Shown here: piece by piece, positions 13,301 to 25,300 of the stretch | How the letters are laid out: every line of letters begins with the position of its first letter | Position numbering within the stretch: the first letter of the stretch is position 1 | NCBI RefSeq assembly: GCF_902459465.1 | Contig: NC_047066.1 | Coordinates: 4,748,377-4,812,376 of the forward strand | Source: Asterias rubens | Lineage: Eukaryota > Echinodermata > Asteroidea > Forcipulatida > Asteriidae | DNA length: 64,000 nt | Direction: 5' to 3' | Position numbers and translations under genes: made by a program | The notes under the pieces: generated by a model | Told to the model about the DNA's origin: nothing | The model's input: the letters and a program-made list of their open reading frames with translations, nothing else | Database searches by the model: none

Positions 13301-16300
13301 TTACGGCTGAGGTAATTTATTATAACCATTTCCAGGATAAAAACCATACTAAAATCTCTAAAAGTAATTCCTCAGCTTAAAGACACTGGACACTATTGGT
13401 AATTGTATCTGTGAGTCTTATCACTTGGTATATCTCAACATAATATGCACAAAATAACAAACCTGTGAAAATTTGAGCTCAATTGGTGGTCGAAGTTGCG
13501 AGAGAATAATGGAAGAAAAACGCCCTTGTTGCACAAGTTGTGTGCTTTCAGATGCTTGATTTCGATACCTCAAAATCTAATTCTGAGGTCTCTCAAATTC
13601 AAATATTTTAGTAATAAATTACGTCAGATAGGGGGTTATCTTCCATGGACTATTTATTAAAGGACATGTTGATCGGAACCAATTTCACAAAGCCTGTTTG
13701 GAGCGGCCTTTAGCAGTTTCTGTAATAACTGCTTAGCACTTCGGGTGCCAATATTAATTTGATTACGCGCCAAACTTGCACAGTTTATATTTCTACAAAC
13801 CATCCGAACAGGCAAACATGTTTTTTTTACAAATATAAATTGGCCCTATATGGAATCAGAGAAATGAACGAATTTGTTTAAATTTCTTGGTTTTGTGTGT
13901 GTGATTTCTCTATTTTTTAAAAGACTGTGGAGTACAACATGCCGACGGTTGCACGTCTTGGGCACAATCAATCTTTCACACGACTTGTCCAATGTTTTTT
14001 GATAATGAGTCAATACTATAAAAAAGTCGGCAGTATTTAAGCCATGTACCCAAGGGGAAAAAGAGGATGTTTGAATCGATCCATCGGGGTGTCTTAAACA
14101 TGAGTTGTCAAAGTTCGCTTGACGTGTTTGGCTGCGATATGCGGTCGACTTTTAAGGCACTGCAGCCGATTTCACGAAACGCTAATCCTATCTCGAGTTA
14201 GGACGAGTAACTCGAAGTGAAAAGAGTAGTACATATATTGATTTGTAAGAGCTACCGAGTAACCGGTTCAATCTTTCATTACTAACCAACATAATTGAAG
14301 ACCTGGGTATCCTCATATCTCTCTAAATGCCATGTTATTGATGAGGTTCAATTAACATGGTTGATGTATAATGATTGATAACTGTAGGTATCTTTGCCTT
14401 TCAAGTTGACTGAGTCTTCAAATACTTCCATGCTTCACGTCTCTTCCTCGTGTCCTCTGGTTGCCCTTTCCCCACCCATAATCAATAATCTAATCTTTTT
14501 GTGATTTCTCTATTTCTAAAAGACCGTGGAGTACAACCTGCCGACGGTTGCACGTCTTGGGCACAATCAATCTTTCACACGACTTGTCTAATTCTTCTCG
14601 ATAATGAGTCAAAATAATAAAAATGCCAGCAGTAATTAATCCATACCCAAGGGGAAGAAGAAGATGTTTGATGAGGTAAAGGAACATTTAGGGCCTATAG
14701 GGAATTGGTGAGACAAAAACTCGTCAAAGATCACAGATTTACATAAAACTTACACGGTCTAGTGATGATAAAAGTGAAACCATCCCTTTAAACATTTCCG
14801 TCTGAAATGTTATATTTGATGAGAAATAAATAAAACTAACTAATTTCCCGTTAATCATTTTGGTTTTGAAACGATTCGAATGCAAAATGTGTGATCGTCT
14901 TTTCACTATTCTCTCGTGACCCAGATGACCGATCGTTCTCAAACTTCTACAGGTTTGTCAGAATATGTACACGGAGGATTACATAAAGTGCTTACACTGC
15001 CAGCAACCGTTTTGTTAGCAAAACCAATTCAACAAACAAACAACAAACAACCACGAACACTACACGCTTACATGTTGCAAGCTACATGGAGTCTGCAAAA
15101 TGAAGCATCAACAACTATACCAAAGGTATCGTAAAAAGGTACATTAAAGACTGTTAGTTTAAAAAATGTTTTCTACCCCCGCCGGGATTCGAACCCGGAA
15201 CCTTTGAATTAGAAGTCCAACGCGCTAATCCGTTGCGCCACGAGGGCTCGTATAGTAAAATGAAGCATCAAAAACTATACCAAAGGTATCGTAAAAAGGT
15301 ACACTAAATATTGTTAGTTTAAAAAAAAATTCTACCCCCGCCGGGATTCGAACCCGGAACCTTTGAATTAGAAGTCCAACGCGCTAATCCGTTGCGCCAC
15401 GAGGGCTCGTATAGTAAAATGAAGCATCAAAAACTACACCAAAGGTATCGTAAAAAGGTACATTAAAGACTGTTAGTTTAAAAAATGTTTTCTACCCCCG
15501 CCGGGATTCGAACCCGGAACCTTTGAATTAGAAGTCCAACGCGCTAATCCGTTGCGCCACGAGGGCTCGTATAGTAAAATGAAGCATCAAAAACTATACC
15601 AAAGGTATCGTAAAAAGGTACATTAAAGATTGTTAGTTTAAAAAAAAAATTCTACCCCCGCCGGGATTCGAACCCGGAACCTTTGAATTAGAAGTCCAAC
15701 GCGCTAATCCGTTGCGCCACGAGGGCTCGTATAGTAAAATGAAGCATCAAAAACTACACCAAAGGTATCGTAAAAAGGTACATTAAAGATTGTTAGTTTA
15801 AAAAATGTTTTCTACCCCCGCCGGGATTCGAACCCGGAACCTTTGAATTAGAAGTCCAACGCGCTAATCCGTTGCGCCACGAGGGCTCGTATAGTTTATT
15901 AGCATCGAATTTAAGTTCAGATGGTTAAACAATCGGAGTGTGTGTTTGAATCCCTGTCATGACGCTTGTGTTCTTAAAGCAAGACGTTTTTACTATGATT
16001 GCTTCTCTTCATCCAGGGGTAAAAATGGGACGCTATTACGAGTTTGGAAGTTGATATTGTGTTTGAAAAAGCCTTCAGAGCAAAAACCAATTATGTAAAG
16101 CTCCCTTAAAATTAAAGGCCCTGTGTTTTGACAATTCAACTGATACGGTTTGAACTCCTTAGAGGTTCAAACTCCCTCTGTATGTTGATGTCGCATCGAA
16201 AGACAAATCCCATAAATTTCTGCCTAAATTTTTGCAGTAAAAAAAAATCAAGTGTGGAATTCCAGTTAATTAAAACCATCTTTGTGAAACCTTATCGTGT

Positions 16301-19300
16301 TTATACTCGGTTTGCAAGCGGTAACCTCTTCTATTTTTGCTGCGTTTTTTTTATATATTGTTCTTTTAGAACTTGTTACGCTAATTATTCTACTGCCGCA
16401 TTGAGTAGATTTCGGAATTCGGGAGACTACTTTAATAGTTCTGAAAAGAAATGTCCTGCTTCATTAACTACTACCTGCAGGGGTGTAAGGTAGGAAATCG
16501 GTCGGGACTTACTATTTTCTCTTAGTGGATGGAGAGGACTTGTCGTCAACTACACTGCCGTGAAGAGAGATTTTTAATTGGTCTGAACGTTTCGATTAGT
16601 CGCTCTTTAATTAGTCATCGTCAGGAGATTTTTCATGTTTCGTGAAACTCAAAACTCATTTCAGGAGAAGGAGCTATTTTAAAATGTTTCAGTTCCGTCA
16701 ACACTTCTTGGTGGAAGTATTTCGAGAGATACATTTCACCAAAGATGGCTTTCAAATGAATCAAAATTTGAGAGGACGTCACGTGGTTAATATTTCCAAA
16801 ATACAGTTTGACATTGTGAGGATTCTCACTTCACTCTTAAATCTGGGCCCAATTTCAAAAAGTTGCTTAAGCACAACAAGTAGCTAAGCCCAACAAAATG
16901 CTTACTAGAATAGGGTCACCAGCCAAAATAGCATGTCATTTGTACAATCTGTGACTGGTGACCTGTTTGTTTTGGCTTACTATAGATGATTTTGTAATCA
17001 CTAATTTGCTGCCAAGGCAGCTCTATGAAACTGGACCCAGTCATTAATCTATTTGCAGAAGTCTATACAAACGCTTGCTTGTGAACATAAACTGAAAGTA
17101 TTGGATTTATATTAGGCACCTTATCAAAACTTTTCCCGGACAACTTGTTGAAGGGTTTTCCCGGAACCATTTGGGAACAACTGCTGGCTCGCAGTAGACA
17201 GCAAATCTAAGTGTGTGCGGTTTTACCAACATTAAACAAAATGAATGGCCCACAGAACTTTTCTGAAAACTGTTCCTGGAGTTTATACAGAATGCACAAT
17301 ATTTTGTTGAGGGATAACAAAATTAGCTCCGGGAAACCTTTTCCGCAAGTTATCCGGGAAAAGTTTAGATAAAGTGCCTTATATTCTGTTTTCTTACCGT
17401 TTCTGATAACATTGCTGAGTCCAAATAATAGTGCTGAGATGTGATAAAGCGGTAGCGTGACGTACATGACGTCATCTGACGTCATAGCTACGCAGTTGAG
17501 TAGATGCCCTCCTGCCATCATTTTGTAATGTGACATCCTGCTCGCTTTCGGGAGTCCTGAGCGGAGAAGGACGGAAAACAAATTAAAATTATTTGATTTA
17601 AGATAATTAATCGGTTTCAATTAATCTTATAAGTTGACACAAAAATTGCAAACGGCAATAACAATATTGTTATCAACAAAAATATATTTGTGCATAAAAT
17701 GTCTGCAGTCATTACTGTTTTGAGTATACCTTTTATGATGTAATGTAGGCCTATGACGTATAAAGAATTATCGTATTTTCTACAATGTGAGAATAATACA
17801 TGCTGAAAAACTATTTGGGCAGTTTTATACTCTGCAAATTAAAGCATCGACGGCCATACCAAATAAATCGTTGCGTAAGAAGGTACATTAATAACGCTAA
17901 ACAAAAAACGTTATCCCCGCCGGGATTCGAACCCGGAACCTTTGAATAGAAGTCCAACGCGCTAATCCGTTGCGCCACGGGGACTTATGCAGGATGAATA
18001 GTAAGTCTGACAACCGAAGGCTGAACTTCTCCCCGATGATTTGTGTGTTATGCAAAGTTTCTTCGTTCAGTTCTGTATTAGTTATGTTTACAAAATTCAA
18101 AGGGGTTGCAACTTATACGAACAAAACGTACCATACAAGCAAACAAACAAACAACCACACAAACGAACAGTAAACAGACACGACAACACGCTTACATGTT
18201 GCAAGCTACTTTGGATGTCATGTATTGTAAGAATGTAAAATTAAATAACATACAAAAAACTTTATCCCCGCCGGGATTCGAACCCGGAACCTTTGAATTA
18301 GAAGTCCAACGCGCTAATCCGTTGCGCCACGGGGACTCATGCAGGAAGAACAGTAAGCCTGGTAACCGAAGGATGAACTTTACTCAGAAAATTTGTGTGT
18401 TACGCAAAGTTTCAAATTTGGTTTTGGTTGTTTTAAGTTTACCATTCAGCAAACAAATGTAAAATATAAGCAAACACACACCCGACAAACAAACACCATC
18501 AAACTAACAAACGTACAAACAAACGTCAAAGTAATGTTAATTAGCAAACATTTTCGTCTACCCCCGCCGGGATTAAAACCCGGAACCTTTGAATTAGAAA
18601 TACAACGCGCTAATCCGTTGCGCCACGAGGGCTTGTGATTTAGATAATCGAATACAAGTTGCGATGGTTTATAGCATTGCCTAGAACTAGTCCTAAGTTG
18701 GGACTACCTTTGTGAAATCCACCCCAGGGCTGTTATATTTCCCCTGGGAGCTGAAAAAGATTAAAGGAATGTTTTATAATGGCCCAAATGACCAAGGTGT
18801 AAAGCGCATTGAAATGTGCGATTGCACCACGTGATGAGTAAGCAATAAACCAGTCAGGCGTGACCGGGGCGTGCACCTATGTGCCATTCACAACAGTACA
18901 GTTTTTGCAAGCGCTATTATAAATACAGTGTCTATGTTGTTTGTTGCGTTTCATCAATTGTCTGTTATGTTTAGTACTTTCCGAGTCATGTGAATATGAA
19001 CTCTTCAGGAAACAAAAGAAAAATAGTTAAGGGTAAGAATTAAATGTTAAACTCTCAGGTTTAGTTATAAAAGGGGTTAAATTATATGTGATCGAGTAAG
19101 CCCATGATGACAATGGCTAAATGAAGCATCGAAGGTCCAGTCATCGTTGCGTAAAGAAGATAAATTGACTAAGTTAAATTGCAAGAAAAAAATGTGGTTT
19201 ATCCCCGCCGGGATTCGAACCCGGAACCTTTGAATTAGAAGTCCAACGCGCTAATCCGTTGCGCCACGGGGACTCATGCAGGACTAACGGTAAGTATGGC

Positions 19301-22300
19301 AACCGAAAAATGGACTTTTCTTTTTTTTGTGGTTTGTGTGGATGTTTCTATGGTCCATTTTCTAACAATTCGGCAGTAATGTAAAATGTTAAGTTTTCAA
19401 GATCAAATATGGGCCACTAAAAAGCAGTTGCAATGAACGTTTCGAATAAAATGTCAACGACGCATTGTTAAAGGTCAAATCATGAATGTCTTTCCCCAAC
19501 AATTTTTTACAATTTATTTTACAAAATATGCCTAAACAATATGGACAATTAATTTACATTTTAACCAGAATACGATTTAATCATTTGAAATGGTTTCCTG
19601 TTCAAAAATAGAATTTGGCAAGTGGCAAGGTCAAGCTATCGTTGCGTTAAGAAGGCATATAAATTAAGTTAAAATGGAAGAAAAATATTCATCCCCGCCG
19701 GGATTCGAACCCGGAACCTTTGAATTAGAAGTCCAAGGCGCTAATCCGTTGCGCCACGGGGACTCGCTAAAACAATTGTAAGTTTGGAAACTGAAGTCTG
19801 GACTAATTCTTTATATCGAAGGTTTGTGTGGACATAGTTTCTACGGTTGATTCTCGCAATAATTGAAGCTTCACACTCTAATAGTTGTTGTCCAACAAAT
19901 TCTTTTAACAATCGTAATTAAATCTTTCATGATCAAATTTGGAAAAATAGAAAGCAACTACCCGTAATATGATTGTGTCGAATATAAATATTATGGTAAA
20001 AGAAACATTCTCCAGATCTAATCATAACCAGCGAATCTCGAATCTGAACGCAAAGGGAAAAAGTTAAATTAGAATTTACAAAATAGACCTGACTGTCAGT
20101 TTAAACTTTAAACAATATATGATTTAACCATAAAAATTGTCATAAAAATGAAATTGCGACAAACGGAAACAGCAAGGTCAAGTTATCGTTGCGTTAATAA
20201 TATGAATAAATTAAGCAAAAGAAAAAACTGTATGCCCGCCGGGATTCGAACCCGGAACCTTTGAATTAGAAGTCCAACGCGCTAATCCGTTGCGCCACGG
20301 GGACTCATGACTCAATTTTGATTGTTTGTGTGGTATAGTTTCTACAGTCCATTTCCCAATATTATGGAAACTTAACGTTTTAAATATTTTTGTTTTATAC
20401 GGCAGAAATGTAAAATGTAAATTTGTTCCAATATAAGCGTGTCGAAAAAATATGTTATGGTGAAAGAAACATTTTCCAGATCAAATGGTAACAAACAAAT
20501 CTGAACGCGAAAAAAGACTTTTGACTTTCCCTGACCGAAGTAAATTTAGATTTTACAAAAAATGCCTTAATTTAAGTTTTAACATTTAACAATACAAGAT
20601 TTAACCATAAACATGATCTCTCGTTCATGTGGCAAACTAAAGCATCAAAAGCATCAAAGGTCAAGTTATTGTTGCGTAAAGAACATGAAATAACTTAAGC
20701 TATTATGCGAGAAAAAAACTTATCCCCGCCGGGATTCGAACCCGGAACCTTTGAATTAGAAGTCCAACGCGCTAATCCGTTGCGCCACGGGAACTCGCGA
20801 ATAATGGCGAGTTAGTCTGGCAACCGAGGGATGGCCTCTGACGTAATTTTACTTTTTTTATCAAGTGCTTTTTGTTTCGTGGATACTTAACTTCCTTACT
20901 TTTTGCGCAAGAAGGGTTATCATATAACGGTAATTGAAAATAAAATAGAACAAGGATTTGAAACTTTGCGTGTTGGAAACTAGATACTATAGTAAGGGTA
21001 AAGTTTGCTGTTACACCATGTAATGATAACCTGTAAATGTGTTGGGGGAGGTTCAAACTCTCTACAAATGGAACTCGTTATAAAAACCAACCTGTTGTTC
21101 CAGATGAATAGATGTAAACGAATGGGTTTCTGAAGTAAGCGTTGCGTAAAAAAACCTACATTAATTAAGAAAAAATTTGAAAAGTCTATCCCCGCCGGGA
21201 TTCGAACCCGGAACCTTTGAATTAGAAGTCCAACGCGCTAATCCGTTGCGCCACGGGGACTCATGAATGATGAATAGTTATTCTGGCAACCGAATGGTGG
21301 ATATTTCTTTATTTCGATAATTTGTGTGGACAGTTTCTATAGGGTTTAAAAACATAAATCTTTAAAATCATGTTTGTAACAATTTTGCAGAAATGCAAAT
21401 TTAAACAATTTCCAGAACAAATACGGCAAAATGGCAAAGCAACTTTAATATGAAAGCCTCGAAAAAACAAGTAAGAATGTTAAATTTCAAGATCAAATCA
21501 TTACGAACGAATGAATCTGAACGCGAAGTGAAACAACTCTTATCGTTCCCCGACCAGTTTAGATCACACAAAGTTTGGATAATTATTATTGGACTTTCAA
21601 TTAAAATTTTAAACAAGTATGTTAATGATTTAATCATTAAAAAAATGGTCTCCTGTTTAAAAAATGGCATGCCGCTAAAAAATGAAGCATCGTTATGTAC
21701 AAAATTTAAATAAATTAAGCTAATTATGCAAGATTAACTTTTATCCCCGCCGGGATTCGAACCCGGAACCTTTGAATTAGAAGTCCAACGCGCTAATCCG
21801 TTGCGCCACGGGGACCCGTGCCTTTAAGTCAAATAAAATAGAACAAGGATTTGAAACTTTGCGTGTTGGAAACTAGATACTATAGTTAGGGTAAAGTTTG
21901 CTGTTACACCATGTAATGATAACCTGTCAATGTGTTGGGGGAGGTTCAAACTCTCTACAAATGGAACTAGTTATAAAAACCAACCTGTTGTTCCAGATGT
22001 GTAGATGTAAACGAATGGGTTTCTGAAGTAAGCGTTGCGTAAAAAACCTACATTAATTAAGAAAAAATGTGATAAGTCTATCCCCGCCGGGATTCGAACC
22101 CGGAACCTTTGAATTAGAAGTCCAACGCGCTAATCCGTTGCGCCACGAGGACTGTACATGAATTTAAGTAAGTCCGGCAACCAATGGATGGTTTTGTGGA
22201 TAGTTTCTACGGTCCATTTTCAAGTTATCAAAATTTTCAAGATGAAATATGGCAAGTTATCGTTGCGTAAAAAGGTAACTAAATTCAGCTAAAGAAAAAA

Positions 22301-25300
22301 TATTTATCCCCGCCGGGATTCGAACCCGGAACCTTTGAATTAGAAGTCCAACACGCTAATCCGTTGCGCCACGAGGACTGTCCATGAATTTAAGTAAGTC
22401 CGGCAACCAGTGGATGGTTTTGTGGATAGTTTCGTCGGTCCATTTTCAAGTTATCAAAATTTTCAAAATGAAATTTGGAAAGTTATCGTTGCGAAAAAGA
22501 ATGTAACTAAATTCAGCTAAAGAAAAAATATTTATCCCCGCTGGGATTCGAACCAGGAACCTTTGAATTAGAAGTCCAACGCGCTAATCCGTTGCGCCAC
22601 GGGGACTCATGCATGATGAATAGTTAGTCTGGCAACCGAATGGTGGATATTTCTTTATTTCGATAATTTGTGTGGACAGTTTCTATAGGGTTTAAAAACA
22701 TAAATCTTTAAAATCATGTTTGTAACAATTTGGCAGAAATGCAAATTTAAAAAATTTCCAGAACAAATACGGCAAAATGGCAAAGCAACTTTAGAATGAA
22801 AGCCTCGAAAAAACTAGTAAGAATGTTAAATTTCAAGATCAAATCATTACGAACGAATGAATCTGAACGCGAAGTGAAACAACTCTTATCGTTCCCCGAT
22901 CAGTTTAGATCACACAAAGTTTGGATAATTTTTATTGGACTTTCAATTAAAATTTTAAACAAGTATGTTAATGATTTAATCATTAAAAAAATGGTCTCCT
23001 GTTAAAAAATGAGCATCGTTATGTACAAAATTTAAATAAATTAAGCTAATTATGCAAGATAAAACTTTATCCCCGCCGGGATTCGAACCCGGAACCTTTG
23101 AATTAGAAGTCCAACGCGCTAATCCGTTGCGCCACGGGGACCCGTGCCTTTAAGTCAAATAAAATAGAACAAGGATTTGAAACTTTGCGTGTTGGAAACT
23201 AGATACTATAGTAAGGGTAAAGTTTGCTGTTACACCATGTAATGATAACCTGTCAATGTGTTGGGGGAGGTTCAAACTCTCTACAAATGGAACTAGTTAT
23301 AAAAACCAACCTGTTGTTCCAGATGTGTAGATGTAAACGAATGGGTTTCTGAAGTAAGCGTTGCGTAAAAAAACCTACATTAATTAAGAAAAAATGTGAT
23401 AAGTCTATCCCCGCCGGGATTCGAACCCGGAACCTTTGAATTAGAAGTCCAACGCGCTAATCCGTTGCGCCACGAGGACTGTACATGAATTTAAGTAAGT
23501 CCGGTAACCAAATGATGGTTTTGTGGATAGTTTCTACGGTCCATTTTCAAGTTATCAAAATTTTCAAGATGAAATATGGCAAGTTATCGTTGCGTAAAGA
23601 ATGTAACTAAATTCAGCTAAAGAAAAAATATTTATCCCCGCCGGGATTCGAACCCGGAACCTTTGAATTAGAAGTCCAACGCGCTAATCCGTTGCGCCAC
23701 GGGGACTCATGCATGATGAATAGTTAGTCTGGCAACCGAATGGTGGATATTTCTTTATTTCGATAATTTGTGTGGACAGTTTCTATAGGGTTTATAAACA
23801 TAAATCTTTAAAATCATGTTTGTAACAATTTGGCAGAAATGCAATTTAAAAAAAATTCCAGAACAAATACGGCAAAATGGCAAAGCAACTTTAATATGAA
23901 AGCCTCGAAAAAACTAGTAAGAATGTTAAATTTCAAGATCAAATCATTACGAACGAATGAATCTGAACGCGAAGGGAAACAATTCTTATCGTTCCCCGAC
24001 AAGTTTAGCGTTGCGTAAAGAGCTTTCACACTAATTAAGAAAAAGTGTGATAAGTCTATCCCCGCCGGGATGCGAACCCAGAACCTTTGAATTAGAAGTC
24101 CAACGCGCTAATCCGTTGCGCCACGAGGACCCATGCGTTATCGTACAATAAATAGAATTAGTATAAAAACAAACCTGTTGTTCCAGACGTGTAGATGTAA
24201 ACGAATGGATCTCTGAAGTGTTGTCCCTTACGGAGCTCCCTGGGGAGGTCGACATCGTAGTCTTTTCCGTTCAGGTCTGAGTTGTTCTGTAAGATGCCAT
24301 CAATGGATTGGGTTCCTTGAAGACGAGTACCTCCCGCGGACTCCAAGGCCCAGATCCGAACCTGTTTCTTCTTCAACTCTCCTTTGATGTCGGCAACAGC
24401 TTCCCGTAAGCTGTCTCCTGGTGGTGAGATTTGGTGGGAGGAAAATTTGTATGGAGTTAGTGAAGATTTTGGGTATTTTCTTGGACGAACTTGGGAAATG
24501 TAACTGAAGAACGACTTCTGAAAATGCCATCTGAATCGGATTTTGACAAAATGTTTTCCACCATTATGTAATTTTTAAAAATACAATTTAATGGGAAACG
24601 TTCAATCCCAAAAACTGCGTTACTTCAGAGGGAACCGTTTTTCACAATGTTTTTTAATATTAACTCTCCGTTCCACGTTACGTTTTTATGTGTCATGCTA
24701 TAACAATTATTTTGAGTAATTACCAATAGTGTCCAGTGCATTTAAGTTGCAATCGTATGATGTGAGGTTTCTCAAGTTCAAAACAACTTTCCATTCATTT
24801 CAATTTGGTATCTTCATTTTTATTATAAGTATTAACAAAAATCACGGTTAACAAACGGAAGCATCGGTTTATGGATGGACAAACTTTATAAAGTTAACGT
24901 GAAATTTAAACTTCATCAACAAAACTCGCCTACCTGGCCCAAAGACAAGAATTTTCGCTTGACTCGCCTCAAAGCAGTGCAGCAAGCTAGTCGAACGAAG
25001 ATTGAAGTTCAATAAGGCACATGTCACCCCGAGTTTAGCAAAGGCCAACAGAGTCCAGATAAACCTCGGTTCATTCTGAATGAGCACGGCCACCGTGTCC
25101 CCCTGTTTCATCCCGCAGTGCCGAGCGACGTAAGCCAGGCGGTTTGCTTCGCGGTTCACCTCCCGGTAGGTGTACCGTACGTCCTGGTAGATTAGGAACG
25201 TCTTGTCCGGTGTGGTGCGGGCGTGTCTCTCGAAGTCGTCCACGATTGTGAGCGGGACGTCACGCTTCGCGCACCGGCTGAGATGACGGGCCATCCGGGC

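Larger units (their letters stand above)
15120..15897. repeat. 160-bp tandem array carrying five tRNA-Arg genes
   Basis: Each unit is a 74-bp tRNA plus an 85-86-bp spacer with AATGAAGCATCAAAAACTA, a TACCAAAGGTATCGTA inverted repeat and a T-run terminator on the minus strand. Confidence 0.95.
21260..24010. repeat. Segmental tandem duplication in tRNA cluster
   Basis: The block after 21260 recurs after 22606 and, cut short, after 23706. The open stretch starting MKASKK recurs at 21450, 22796 and 23898. The first unit is about 1346 bp and the second about 1100 bp, the difference being one extra 228-bp tRNA unit. Confidence 0.88.

Noticed and set aside
14490..14687. 65-codon minus-strand frame with a membrane-like start, considered as an alternative SLC27A N-terminus
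   Set aside because: It does not match the family, and its duplicate at 13900-14090 does not keep the frame.
15120..15897. CRISPR-like array of regular repeats and spacers
   Set aside because: The repeats are 74-bp tRNA genes and the spacers are themselves repeated. The surrounding genome is eukaryotic.
16128..16493. 121-codon plus-strand open frame
   Set aside because: No domain or protein-like composition, and it lies within an intron on the opposite strand. Probably chance.
21450..24018. Small protein family starting MKASKK, three copies
   Set aside because: The copies come from the segmental duplication of tRNA spacers. The frame is cut to different lengths and has no domain.
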